From Auanema rhodensis (Eukaryota > Nematoda > Chromadorea > Rhabditida > Rhabditidae), in the NCBI GenBank assembly GCA_964057225.1, contig OZ059897.1, positions 18,414,001-18,478,000 of the forward strand: a DNA stretch of 64,000 nt, written 5' to 3'. Position numbers and translations under genes: made by a program. Below the pieces are notes generated by a model. That model did no database searches. It worked only from the letters and a program-made list of their open reading frames with translations, and had not been told where the DNA came from. Positions 37,556 through 51,700 of this stretch are shown piece by piece (within the stretch, counting starts at the first letter, position 1; every line of letters starts with the position of its first letter).

Positions 37556-40363
37556 TGCACTATACTACATTGAGAAACGCTTAATACAAAAATTAGTTAT
37601 GATCGTTTGAAAAATGATGCATTAGTGTATGTTGAGTTTCCATGTACACTCAACATTGCTTCCAAAAACATTTTGACAAAAATTTTTTCGAAAAATTTCA
37701 TAATAATTTAGCAAAAAGTAGATGTTTTTAGATTCCTTTTTTCAAGGCAAAGACGATGGACAATGTTATTCAACGAAAAAATTATTTCTTCAGGGTGAAA
37801 ATCGAGGGTATAAGTGTGAACTTATATCAGTTGATATCTCGGTGCATTTTTAAGCTAGCGCAAATCTGATAACACAGATCGACGCAGCTTAAAAATCCGG
37901 ATCGAATGCACTATACTACATTAAGAAACGCTTGATACAAAAATTAGTTATGATCGTTTGAAAAATGATGCATTAGTGTATGTTGAGTTTCCATGTACAC
38001 TCAACATTGCTTCCAAAAACATTTTGACAAAAATTTTTTCGAAAAATTTCAAAATAATTTAGCAAAAAGTAGATGTTTTTAGATTCCATTTTTCAAGGCA
38101 AAGACGATGGACAATGTTATTCAACGAAAAAATTAATTCTTCAGGGTGAAAATCGAGGATATAAGTGTGAACTTATATCAGTTGATATCTCGGTGCATTT
38201 TTAAGCTAGCGCAAATCTGATAACACAGATCGACGCAGCTTAAAAATCCGCATCGAATGCACTATACTACATTGAGAAACACTTGATACAAAAATTAGTT
38301 ATGATCGTTTGAAAAATGATGCATTAGTGTATGTTGAGTTTCCATGTACACTCAACATTGCTTCCAAAAACATTTTGACAAAAATTTTTTCGAAAAATTT
38401 CAAAATAATTTAGCAAAAAGTAGATGTTTTAAGATTCCATTTTTCAAGGCAAAGACGATGGACAATGTTATTCAACGAAAAAATTAATTCTTCAGGGTGA
38501 AAATCGAGGATATAAGTGTGAACTTATATCAGTTGATATCTCGGTGCATTTTTAAGCTAGCGCAAATCTGATAACACAGATCGACGCAGCTTAAAAATCC
38601 GCATCGAATGCACTATACTACATTGAGAAACGCTTAATACAAAAATTAGTTATGATCGTTTGAAAAATGATGCATTAGTGTATGTTGAGTTTCCATGTAC
38701 ACTCAACATTGCTTCCAAAAACATTTTGACAAAAACTTTTTCGAAAAATTTCAAAATAATTTAGCAAAAAGTAGATGTTTTTAGATTCCTTTTTTCAAGG
38801 CAAAGACGATGGACAATGTTATTCAACGAAAAAATTAATTCTTCAGGGTGAAAATCGAGGATATAAGTGTGAACCTATATCAGTTGATATCTCGGTGCAT
38901 TTTTAAGCTAGCGCAAATCTGATAACACAGATCGACGCAGCTTAAAAATCCGCATCGAATGCACTATACTACATTGAGAAACGCTTAATACAAAAATTAG
39001 TTATGATCGTTTGAAAAATGATGCATTAGTGTATGTTGAGTTTCCATGTACACTCAACATTGCTTCCAAAAACATTTTGACAAAAATTTTTTCGAAAAAT
39101 TTCAAAATAATTTAGCAAAAAGTAGATGTTTTTAGATTCCATTTTTCAAGGCAAAGACGATGGACAATGTTATTCAACGAAAAAATCAATTCTTCAGGGT
39201 GAAAATCGAGGATATAAGTGTGAACTTATATCAGTTGATATCTCGGTGCATTTTTAAGCTAGCGCAAATCTGATAACACAGATCGACGCAGCTTAAAAAT
39301 CCGCATCGAATGCACTATACTACATTGAGAAACGCTTAATACAAAAATTAGTTATGATCGTTTGAAAAATGATGCATTAGTGTATGTTGAGTTTCCATGT
39401 ACACTCAACATTGCTTCCAAAAACATTTTGACATAAATTTTTTCGAAAAATTTCAAAATAATTTAGCAAAAAGTAGATGTTTTTAGATTCCATTTTTCAA
39501 GGCAAAGACGATGGACAATGTTATTCAACGAAAAAATTAATTCTTCAGGGTGAAAATCGAGGATATAAGTGTGAACTTATATCAGTTGATATCTCGGTGC
39601 ATTTTTAAGCTAGCGCAAATCTGATAACACAGATCGACGCAGCTTAAAAATCCGCATCGAATGCACTATACTACATTGAGAAACGCTTAATACAAAAATT
39701 AGTTATGATCGTTTGAAAAATGATGCATTAGTGTATGTTGAGTTTCCATGTACACTCAACATTGCTTCCAAAAACATTTTGACATAAATTTTTTCGAAAA
39801 ATTTCAAAATAATTTAGCAAAAAGTAGATGTTCTTAGATTCCATTTTTCAAGGCAAAGACGATGGACAATGTTATTCAACGAAAAAATTAATTCTTCAGG
39901 GTGAAAATCGAGGATATAAGTGTGAACTTATATCAGTTGATATCTCGGTGCATTTTTAAGCTAGCGCAAATCTGATAACACAGATCGACGCAGCTTAAAA
40001 ATCCGCATCGAATGCACTATACTACATTAAGAAACGCTTGATACAAAAATTAGTTATGATCGTTTGAAAAATGATGCATTAGTGTATGTTGAGTTTCCAT
40101 GTACACTCAACATTGCTTCCAAAAACATTTTGACATAAATTTTTTCGAAAAATTTCAAAATAATTTAGCAAAAAGTAGATGTTTTTAGATTCCATTTTTC
40201 AAGGCAAAGACGATGGACAATGTTATTCAACGAAAAAATTAATTCTTCAGGGTGAAAATCGAGGATATAAGTGTGAACTTATATCAGTTGATATCTCGGT
40301 GCATTTTTAAGCTAGCGCAAATCTGATAACACAGATCGACGCAGCTTAAAAATCCGCATCGAA
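37556..40363. repeat. Eight-monomer segment I J K' L N O P Q, copy 2
   Basis: Counterpart of 32291-35098, 5265 bp away. A private change in I gives gagggtata for gaggatata (near 37806). Its last four monomers are also the first N O P Q unit of the four-monomer repeat that follows. Confidence 0.85.
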
Positions 40364-43300
40364 TGCACTATACTACATTGAGAAACGCTTAATACAAAAA
40401 TTAGTTATGATCGTTTGAAAAATGATGCATTAGTGTATGTTGAGTTTCCATGTACACTCAACATTGCTTCCAAAAACATTTTGACAAAAATTTTTTCGAA
40501 AAATTTCAAAATAATTTAGCAAAAAGTAGATGTTTTTAGATTCCATTTTTCAAGGCAAAGACGATGGACAATGTTATTCAACGAAAAAATCAATTCTTCA
40601 GGGTGAAAATCGAGGATATAAGTGTGAACTTATATCAGTTGATATCTCGGTGCATTTTTAAGCTAGCGCAAATCTGATAACACAGATCGACGCAGCTTAA
40701 AAATCCGCATCGAATGCACTATACTACATTGAGAAACGCTTAATACAAAAATTAGTTATGATCGTTTGAAAAATGATGCATTAGTGTATGTTGAGTTTCC
40801 ATGTACACTCAACATTGCTTCCAAAAACATTTTGACATAAATTTTTTCGAAAAATTTCAAAATAATTTAGCAAAAAGTAGATGTTTTTAGATTCCATTTT
40901 TCAAGGCAAAGACGATGGACAATGTTATTCAACGAAAAAATTAATTCTTCAGGGTGAAAATCGAGGATATAAGTGTGAACTTATATCAGTTGATATCTCG
41001 GTGCATTTTTAAGCTAGCGCAAATCTGATAACACAGATCGACGCAGCTTAAAAATCCGCATCGAATGCACTATACTACATTGAGAAACGCTTAATACAAA
41101 AATTAGTTATGATCGTTTGAAAAATGATGCATTAGTGTATGTTGAGTTTCCATGTACACTCAACATTGCTTCCAAAAACATTTTGACATAAATTTTTTCG
41201 AAAAATTTCAAAATAATTTAGCAAAAAGTAGATGTTCTTAGATTCCATTTTTCAAGGCAAAGACGATGGACAATGTTATTCAACGAAAAAATTAATTCTT
41301 CAGGGTGAAAATCGAGGATATAAGTGTGAACTTATATCAGTTGATATCTCGGTGCATTTTTAAGCTAGCGCAAATCTGATAACACAGATCGACGCAGCTT
41401 AAAAATCCGCATCGAATGCACTATACTACATTAAGAAACGCTTGATACAAAAATTAGTTAAGATCGTTTGAAAAATGATGCATTAATGTATGTTGAGTTT
41501 CCATGTACACTCAACATTGCTTCCAAAAACATTTTGACAAAAACTTTTTCGAAAAATTTCAAAATAATTTAGCAAAAAGTAGATGTTTTTAGATTCCTTT
41601 TTTCAAGGCAAAGACGATGGACAATGTTATTCAACGAAAAAATTAATTCTTCAGGGTGAAAATCGAGGATATAAGTGTGAACCTATATCAGTTGATATCT
41701 CGGTGCATTTTTAAGCTAGCGCAAATCTGATAACACAGATCGACGCAGCTTAAAAATCCGCATCGAATGCACTATACTACATTGAGAAACGCTTAATACA
41801 AAAATTAGTTATGATCGTTTGAAAAATGATGCATTAGTGTATGTTGAGTTTCCATGTACACTCAACATTGCTTCCAAAAACATTTTGACAAAAATTTTTT
41901 CGAAAAATTTCAAAATAATTTAGCAAAAAGTAGATGTTTTTAGATTCCATTTTTCAAGGCAAAGACGATGGACAATGTTATTCAACGAAAAAATCAATTC
42001 TTCAGGGTGAAAATCGAGGATATAAGTGTGAACTTATATCAGTTGATATCTCGGTGCATTTTTAAGCTAGCGCAAATCTGATAACACAGATCGACGCAGC
42101 TTAAAAATCCGCATCGAATGCACTATACTACATTGAGAAACGCTTAATACAAAAATTAGTTATGATCGTTTGAAAAATGATGCATTAGTGTATGTTGAGT
42201 TTCCATGTACACTCAACATTGCTTCCAAAAACATTTTGACATAAATTTTTTCGAAAAATTTCAAAATAATTTAGCAAAAAGTAGATGTTTTTAGATTCCA
42301 TTTTTCAAGGCAAAGACGATGGACAATGTTATTCAACGAAAAAATTAATTCTTCAGGGTGAAAATCGAGGATATAAGTGTGAACTTATATCAGTTGATAT
42401 CTCGGTGCATTTTTAAGCTAGCGCAAATCTGATAACACAGATCGACGCAGCTTAAAAATCCGCATCGAATGCACTATACTACATTGAGAAACGCTTAATA
42501 CAAAAATTAGTTATGATCGTTTGAAAAATGATGCATTAGTGTATGTTGAGTTTCCATGTACACTCAACATTGCTTCCAAAAACATTTTGACATAAATTTT
42601 TTCGAAAAATTTCAAAATAATTTAGCAAAAAGTAGATGTTCTTAGATTCCATTTTTCAAGGCAAAGACGATGGACAATGTTATTCAACGAAAAAATTAAT
42701 TCTTCAGGGTGAAAATCGAGGATATAAGTGTGAACTTATATCAGTTGATATCTCGGTGCATTTTTAAGCTAGCGCAAATCTGATAACACAGATCGACGCA
42801 GCTTAAAAATCCGCATCGAATGCACTATACTACATTAAGAAACGCTTGATACAAAAATTAGTTATGATCGTTTGAAAAATGATGCATTAGTGTATGTTGA
42901 GTTTCCATGTACACTCAACATTGCTTCCAAAAACATTTTGACATAAATTTTTTCGAAAAATTTCAAAATAATTTAGCAAAAAGTAGATGTTTTTAGATTC
43001 CATTTTTCAAGGCAAAGACGATGGACAATGTTATTCAACGAAAAAATTAATTCTTCAGGGTGAAAATCGAGGATATAAGTGTGAACTTATATCAGTTGAT
43101 ATCTCGGTGCATTTTTAAGCTAGCGCAAATCTGATAACACAGATCGACGCAGCTTAAAAATCCGCATCGAATGCACTATACTACATTGAGAAACGCTTAA
43201 TACAAAAATTAGTTATGATCGTTTGAAAAATGATGCATTAGTGTATGTTGAGTTTCCATGTACACTCAACATTGCTTCCAAAAACATTTTGACAAAAATT

Positions 43301-44575
43301 TTTTCGAAAAATTTCAAAATAATTTAGCAAAAAGTAGATGTTTTTAGATTCCATTTTTCAAGGCAAAGACGATGGACAATGTTATTCAACGAAAAAATCA
43401 ATTCTTCAGGGTGAAAATCGAGGATATAAGTGTGAACTTATATCAGTTGATATCTCGGTGCATTTTTAAGCTAGCGCAAATCTGATAACACAGATCGACG
43501 CAGCTTAAAAATCCGCATCGAATGCACTATACTACATTGAGAAACGCTTAATACAAAAATTAGTTATGATCGTTTGAAAAATGATGCATTAGTGTATGTT
43601 GAGTTTCCATGTACACTCAACATTGCTTCCAAAAACATTTTGACATAAATTTTTTCGAAAAATTTCAAAATAATTTAGCAAAAAGTAGATGTTTTTAGAT
43701 TCCATTTTTCAAGGCAAAGACGATGGACAATGTTATTCAACGAAAAAATTAATTCTTCAGGGTGAAAATCGAGGATATAAGTGTGAACTTATATCAGTTG
43801 ATATCTCGGTGCATTTTTAAGCTAGCGCAAATCTGATAACACAGATCGACGCAGCTTAAAAATCCGCATCGAATGCACTATACTACATTGAGAAACGCTT
43901 AATACAAAAATTAGTTATGATCGTTTGAAAAATGATGCATTAGTGTATGTTGAGTTTCCATGTACACTCAACATTGCTTCCAAAAACATTTTGACATAAA
44001 TTTTTTCGAAAAAATTCAAAATAATTTAGCAAAAAGTAGATGTTCTTAGATTCCATTTTTCAAGGCAAAGACGATGGACAATGTTATTCAACGAAAAAAT
44101 TAATTCTTCAGGGTGAAAATCGAGGATATAAGTGTGAACTTATATCAGTTGATATCTCGGTGCATTTTTAAGCTAGCGCAAATCTGATAACACAGATCGA
44201 CGCAGCTTAAAAATCCGCATCGAATGCACTATACTACATTAAGAAACGCTTGATACAAAAATTAGTTATGATCGTTTGAAAAATGATGCATTAGTGTATG
44301 TTGAGTTTCCATGTACACTCAACATTGCTTCCAAAAACATTTTGACATAAATTTTTTCGAAAAATTTCAAAATAATTTAGCAAAAAGTAGATGTTTTTAG
44401 ATTCCATTTTTCAAGGCAAAGACGATGGACAATGTTATTCAACGAAAAAATTAATTCTTCAGGGTGAAAATCGAGGATATAAGTGTGAACTTATATCAGT
44501 TGATATCTCGGTGCATTTTTAAGCTAGCGCAAATCTGATAACACAGATCGACGCAGCTTAAAAATCCGCATCGAA
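38960..44575. repeat. Four-monomer higher-order repeat N O P Q, four copies
   Basis: Units of 1404 bp start at 38960, 40364, 41768 and 43172. N is marked by 228c, O by 124t, P by 124t plus 172c, and Q by 17a plus 124t. The second unit ends in a recombinant monomer (41417). A private aaaaaattc change is in P at 43874. This is the most regular block in the right half. Confidence 0.9.
41417..41767. repeat. Monomer 119, probable Q/L recombinant
   Basis: The left end matches Q (17a, 28g), while from 128c onward it matches L (128c, 182t, 267c) and it is followed by N, as L is elsewhere. The switch lies between positions 28 and 128 (41444-41544). Two private changes fall inside that interval: t45a at 41461 and g70a at 41486. 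This fits unequal exchange between a Q and an L copy. Confidence 0.75.
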
Positions 44576-47500
44576 TGCACTATGCTACATTGAGAAACGC
44601 TTAATACAAAAATTAGTTATGATCGTTTGAAAAATGATGCATTAGTGTATGTTGAGTTTCCATGTACACTCAACATTGCTTCCAAAAACATTTTGACATA
44701 AATGTTTTCGAAAAATTTCAAAATAATTTAGCAAAAAGTAGATGTTTTTAGATTCCATTTTTCAAGGCAAAGACGATGGACAATGTTATTCAACGAAAAA
44801 ATTAATTCTTCAGGGTGAAAATCGAGGATATAAGTGTGAACTTATATCAGTTGATATCTCGGTGCATTTTTAAGCTAGCGCAAATCTGATAACACAGATC
44901 GACGCAGCTTAAAAATCCGCATCGAATGCACTATACTACATTGAGAAACGCTTAATACAAAAATTAGTTATGATCGTTTGAAAAATGATGCATTAGTGTA
45001 TGTTGAGTTTCCATGTACACTCAACATTGCTTCCAAAAACATTTTGACATAAATTTTTTCGAAAAATTTCAAAATAATTTAGCAAAAAGTAGATGTTTTT
45101 AGATTCCATTTTTCAAGGCAAAGACGATGGACAATGTTATTCAACGAAAAAATTAATTCTTCAGGGTGAAAATCGAGGATATAAGTGTGAACTTATATCA
45201 GTTGATATCTCGGTGCATTTTTAAGCTAGCGCAAATCTGATAACACAGATCGACGCAGCTTAAAAATCCGCATCGAATGCACTATACTACATTGAGAAAC
45301 GCTTAATACAAAAATTAGTTATGATCGTTTGAAAAATGATGCATTAGTGTATGTTGAGTTTCCATGTACACTCAACATTGCTTCCAAAAACATTTTGACA
45401 AAAATTTTTTCGAAAAATTTCAAAATAATTTAGCAAAAAGTAGATGTTTTTAGATTCCATTTTTCAAGGCAAAGACGATGGACAATGTTATTCAACGAAA
45501 AAATTAATTCTTCAGGGTGAAAATCGAGGATATAAGTGTGAACTTATATCAGTTGATATCTCGGTGCATTTTTAAGCTAGCGCAAATCTGATAACACAGA
45601 TCGACGCAGCTTAAAAATCCGCATCGAATGCACTATACTACATTGAGAAACGCTTAATACAAAAATTAGTTATGATCGTTTGAAAAATGATGCATTAGTG
45701 TATGTTGAGTTTCCATGTACACTCAACATTGCTTCCAAAAACATTTTGACATAAATTTTTTCGAAAAATTTCAAAATAATTTAGCAAAAAGTAGATGTTT
45801 TTAGATTCCATTTTTCAAGGCAAAGACGATGGACAATGTTATTCAACGAAAAAATTAATTCTTCAGGGTGAAAATCGAGGATATAAGTGTGAACTTATAT
45901 CAGTTGATATCTCGGTGCATTTTTAAGCTAGCGCAAATCTGATAACACAGATCGACGCAGCTTAAAAATCCGCATCGAATGCACTATACTACATTGAGAA
46001 ACGCTTAATACAAAAATTAGTTATGATCGTTTGAAAAATGATGCATTAGTGTATGTTGAGTTTCCATGTACACTCAACATTGCTTCCAAAAACATTTTGA
46101 CATAAATTTTTTCGAAAAATTTCAAAATAATTTAGCAAAAAGTAGATGTTTTTAGATTCCATTTTTCAAGGCAAAGACGATGGACAATGTTATTCAACGA
46201 AAAAATTAATTCTTCAGGGTGAAAATCGAGGATATAAGTGTGAACTTATATCAGTTGATATCTCGGTGCATTTTTAAGCTAGCGCAAATCTGATAACACA
46301 GATCGACGCAGCTTAAAAATCCGCATCGAATGCACTATACTACATTAAGAAACGCTTGATACAAAAATTAGTTATGATCGTTTGAAAAATGATGCATTAG
46401 TGTATGTTGAGTTTCCATGTACACTCAACATTGCTTCCAAAAACATTTTGACATAAATTTTTTCGAAAAATTTCAAAATAATTTAGCAAAAAGTAGATGT
46501 TTTTAGATTCCATTTTTCAAGGCAAAGACGATGGACAATGTTATTCAACGAAAAAATTAATTCTTCAGGGTGAAAATCGAGGATATAAGTGTGAACTTAT
46601 ATCAGTTGATATCTCGGTGCATTTTTAAGCTAGCGCAAATCTGATAACACAGATCGACGCAGCTTAAAAATCCGCATCGAATGCACTATGCTACATTGAG
46701 AAACGCTTAATACAAAAATTAGTTATGATCGTTTGAAAAATGATGCATTAGTGTATGTTGAGTTTCCATGTACACTCAACATTGCTTCCAAAAACATTTT
46801 GACATAAATGTTTTCGAAAAATTTCAAAATAATTTAGCAAAAAGTAGATGTTTTTAGATTCCATTTTTCAAGGCAAAGACGATGGACAATGTTATTCAAC
46901 GAAAAAATTAATTCTTCAGGGTGAAAATCGAGGATATAAGTGTGAACTTATATCAGTTGATATCTCGGTGCATTTTTAAGCTAGCGCAAATCTGATAACA
47001 CAGATCGACGCAGCTTAAAAATCCGCATCGAATGCACTATACTACATTGAGAAACGCTTAATACAAAAATTAGTTATGATCGTTTGAAAAATGATGCATT
47101 AGTGTATGTTGAGTTTCCATGTACACTCAACATTGCTTCCAAAAACATTTTGACATAAATTTTTTCGAAAAATTTCAAAATAATTTAGCAAAAAGTAGAT
47201 GTTTTTAGATTCCATTTTTCAAGGCAAAGACGATGGACAATGTTATTCAACGAAAAAATTAATTCTTCAGGGTGAAAATCGAGGATATAAGTGTGAACTT
47301 ATATCAGTTGATATCTCGGTGCATTTTTAAGCTAGCGCAAATCTGATAACACAGATCGACGCAGCTTAAAAATCCGCATCGAATGCACTATACTACATTG
47401 AGAAACGCTTAATACAAAAATTAGTTATGATCGTTTGAAAAATGATGCATTAGTGTATGTTGAGTTTCCATGTACACTCAACATTGCTTCCAAAAACATT

Positions 47501-48788
47501 TTGACATAAATTTTTTCGAAAAATTTCAAAATAATTTAGCAAAAAGTAGATGTTTTTAGATTCCATTTTTCAAGGCAAAGACGATGGACAATGTTATTCA
47601 ACGAAAAAATTAATTCTTCAGGGTGAAAATCGAGGATATAAGTGTGAACTTATATCAGTTGATATCTCGGTGCATTTTTAAGCTAGCGCAAATCTGATAA
47701 CACAGATCGACGCAGCTTAAAAATCCGCATCGAATGCACTATACTACATTAAGAAACGCTTGATACAAAAATTAGTTATGATCGTTTGAAAAATGATGCA
47801 TTAGTGTATGTTGAGTTTCCATGTACACTCAACATTGCTTCCAAAAACATTTTGACATAAATTTTTTCGAAAAATTTCAAAATAATTTAGCAAAAAGTAG
47901 ATGTTTTTAGATTCCATTTTTCAAGGCAAAGACGATGGACAATGTTATTCAACGAAAAAATTAATTCTTCAGGGTGAAAATCGAGGATATAAGTGTGAAC
48001 TTATATCAGTTGATATCTCGGTGCATTTTTAAGCTAGCGCAAATCTGATAACACAGATCGACGCAGCTTAAAAATCCGCATCGAATGCACTATACTACAT
48101 TGAGAAACGCTTAATACAAAAATTAGTTATGATCGTTTGAAAAATGATGCATTAGTGTATGTTGAGTTTCCATGTACACTCAACATTGCTTCCAAAAACA
48201 TTTTGACATAAATTTTTTCGAAAAATTTCAAAATAATTTAGCAAAAAGTAGATGTTTTTAGATTCCATTTTTCAAGGCAAAGACGATGGACAATGTTATT
48301 CAACGAAAAAATTAATTCTTCAGGGTGAAAATCGAGGATATAAGTGTGAACTTATATCAGTTGATATCTCGGTGCATTTTTAAGCTAGCGCAAATCTGAT
48401 AACACAGATCGACGCAGCTTAAAAATCCGCATCGAATGCACTATACTACATTGAGAAACGCTTAATACAAAAATTAGTTATGATCGTTTGAAAAATGATG
48501 CATTAGTGTATGTTGAGTTTCCATGTACACTCAACATTGCTTCCAAAAACATTTTGACATAAATTTTTTCGAAAAATTTCAAAATAATTTAGCAAAAAGT
48601 AGATGTTTTTAGATTCCATTTTTTCAAGGCAAAGACGATGGACAATGTTATTCAACGAAAAAATTAATTCTTCAGGGTGAAAATCGAGGATATAAGTGTG
48701 AACTTATATCAGTTGATATCTCGGTGCATTTTTAAGCTAGCGCAAATCTGATAACACAGATCGACGCAGCTTAAAAATCCGCATCGAA
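44576..48788. repeat. Monomers 128-139, O/Q/R block
   Basis: The order is R O N' O O Q R O O Q O O. R copies at 44576 and 46682, 2106 bp apart, share 9g (tgcactatgc) and 129g (aaatgttttcg). Almost all copies carry 124t; the exception is 45278. Repeating O O Q and R O O Q patterns suggest three- and four-monomer turnover. Confidence 0.78.
48437..48788. repeat. Monomer 139, 352 bp, 1-bp insertion
   Basis: The T run after cca has six T residues (48619-48624) instead of five. This is the only insertion found in the window and offsets one of the two earlier deletions. Confidence 0.92.
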
Positions 48789-51700
48789 TGCACTATACTA
48801 CATTAAGAAACGCTTGATACAAAAATTAGTTATGATCGTTTGAAAAATGATGCATTAGTGTATGTTGAGTTTCCATGTACACTCAACATTGCTTCCAAAA
48901 ACATTTTGACAAAAATTTTTTCGAAAAATTTCAAAATAATTTAGCAAAAAGTAGATGTTTTTAGATTCCATTTTTCAAGGCAAAGACGATGGACAATGTT
49001 ATTCAACGAAAAAACTAATTCTTCAGGGTGAAAATCGAGGATATAAGTGTGAACTTATATCAGTTGATATCTCGGTGCATTTTTAAGCTAGCGCAAATCT
49101 GATAACACAGATCGACGCAGCTTAAAAATCCGCATCGAATGCACTATACTACATTGAAAAACGCTTGATACAAAAATTAGTTATGATCGTTTGAAAAATG
49201 ATGCATTAGTGTATGTTGAGTTTCCATGTACACTCAACATTGCTTCCAAAAACATTTTGACAAAAATTTTTTCGAAAAATTTCAAAATAATTTAGCAAAA
49301 AGTAGATGTTTTTGGATTCCTTTTTTCAAGGCAAAGACGATGGACAATGTTATTCAACGAAAAAATTATTTCTTCAGGGTGAAAATCGAGGATATAAGTG
49401 TGAACTTATATCAGTTGATATCTCGGTGCATTTTTAAGCTAGCGCAAATCTGATAACACAGATCGACGCAGCTTAAAAATCCGCATCGAATGCACTATAC
49501 TACATTGAGAAACACTTGATACAAAAATTAGTTATGATCGTTTGAAAAATGATGCATTAGTGTATGTTGAGTTTCCATGTACACTCAACATTGCTTCCAA
49601 AAACATTTTGACAAAAACTTTTTCGAAAAATTTCAAAATAATTTAGCAAAAAGTAGATGTTTTAAGATTCCATTTTTCAAGGCAAAGACGATGGACAATG
49701 TTATTCAACGAAAAAATTAATTCTTCAGGGTGAAAATCGAGGATATAAGTGTGAACTTATATCAGTTGATATCTCGGTGCATTTTTAAGCTAGCGCAAAT
49801 CTGATAACACAGATCGACGCAGCTTAAAAATCCGCATCGAATGCACTATAGTACATTGAGAAACGCTTAATACAAAAATTAGTTATGATCGTTTGAAAAA
49901 TGATGCATTAGTGTATGTTGAGTTTCCATGTACACTCAACATTGCTTCCAAAAACATTTTGACAAAAACTTTTTCGAAAAATTTCAAAATAATTTAGCAA
50001 AAAGTAGATGTTTTTAGATTCCTTTTTTCAAGGCAAAGACGATGGACAATGTTATTCAACGAAAAAATTAATTCTTCAGGGTGAAAATCGAGGATATAAG
50101 TGTGAACCTATATCAGTTGATATCTCGGTGCATTTTTAAGCTAGCGCAAATCTGATAACACAGATCGACGCAGCTTAAAAATCCGCATCGAATGCACTAT
50201 ACTACATTGAGAAACGCTTAATACAAAAATTAGTTATGATCGTTTGAAAAATGATGCATTAGTGTATGTTGAGTTTCCATGTACACTCAACATTGCTTCC
50301 AAAAACATTTTGACATAAATTTTTTCGAAAAATTTCAAAATAATTTAGCAAAAAGTAGATGTTTTTAGATTCCATTTTTCAAGGCAAAGACGATGGACAA
50401 TGTTATTCAACGAAAAAATTAATTCTTCAGGGTGAAAATCGAGGATATAAGTGTGAACTTATATCAGTTGATATCTCGGTGCATTTTTAAGCTAGCGCAA
50501 ATCTGATAACACAGATCGACGCAGCTTAAAAATCCGCATCGAATGCACTATACTACATTAAGAAACGCTTGATACAAAAATTAGTTATGATCGTTTGAAA
50601 AATGATGCATTAGTGTATGTTGAGTTTCCATGTACACTCAACATTGCTTCCAAAAACATTTTGACAAAAATTTTTTCGAAAAATTTCAAAATAATTTAGC
50701 AAAAAGTAGATGTTTTTGGATTCCTTTTTTCAAGGCAAAGACGATGGACAATGTTATTTAACGAAAAAATTAATTCTTCAGGGTGAAAAGCGAGGATATA
50801 AGTGTGAACTTATATCAGTTGATATCTCGGTGCATTTGTAAGCTAGCGCAAATCTGATAACACAGATCGACGCAGCTTAAAAATCCGCATCGAGTGCACT
50901 ATACTACATTGAGAAACGCTTAATACAAAAATTAGTTATGATCGTTTGAAAAATGATGCATTAGTGTATGTTGAGTTTCCATGTACACTCAACATTGCTT
51001 CCAAAAACATTTTGACAAAAATTTTTTCGAAAAATTTCAAAATAATTTAGCAAAAAGTAGATGTTTTTAGATTCCATTTTTCAAGGCAAAGACGATGGAC
51101 AATGTTATTCAACGAAAAAATTAATTCTTCAGGGTGAAAATCGAGGATATAAGTGTGACCTTATATCAGTTGATATCTCGGTGCATTTTTAAGCTAGCGC
51201 AAATCTGATAACACAGATCGACGCAGCTTAAAAATCCGCATCGAATGCACTATACTACATTGAAAAACGCTTAATACAAAAATTAGTTATGATCGTTTGA
51301 AAAATGATGCATTAGTGTATGTTGAGTTTCCATGTACACTCAACATTGCTTCCAAAAACATTTTGACAAAAATTTTTTCGAAAAATTTCAAAATAATTTA
51401 GCAAAAAGTAGATGTTTTTAGATTCCTTTTTTCAAGGCAAAGACGATGGACAATGTTATTCAACGAAAAAATTAATTCTTCAGGGTGAAAATCGAGGATA
51501 TAAGTGTGAACTTATATCAGTTGATATCTCGGTGCATTTTTAAGCTAGCGCAAATCTGATAACACAGATCGACGCAGCTTAAAAATCCGCATCGAATGCA
51601 CTATACTACATTGAGAAACACTTGATACAAAAATTAGTTATGATCGTTTGAAAAATGATGCATTAGTGTATGTTGAGTTTCCATGTACACTCAACATTGC

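Noticed and set aside
49226-49453. 75-codon open reading frame as a gene
   Set aside because: It lies entirely within one satellite monomer, exists because two substitutions remove recurrent stops, and is closed in the other 181 copies.
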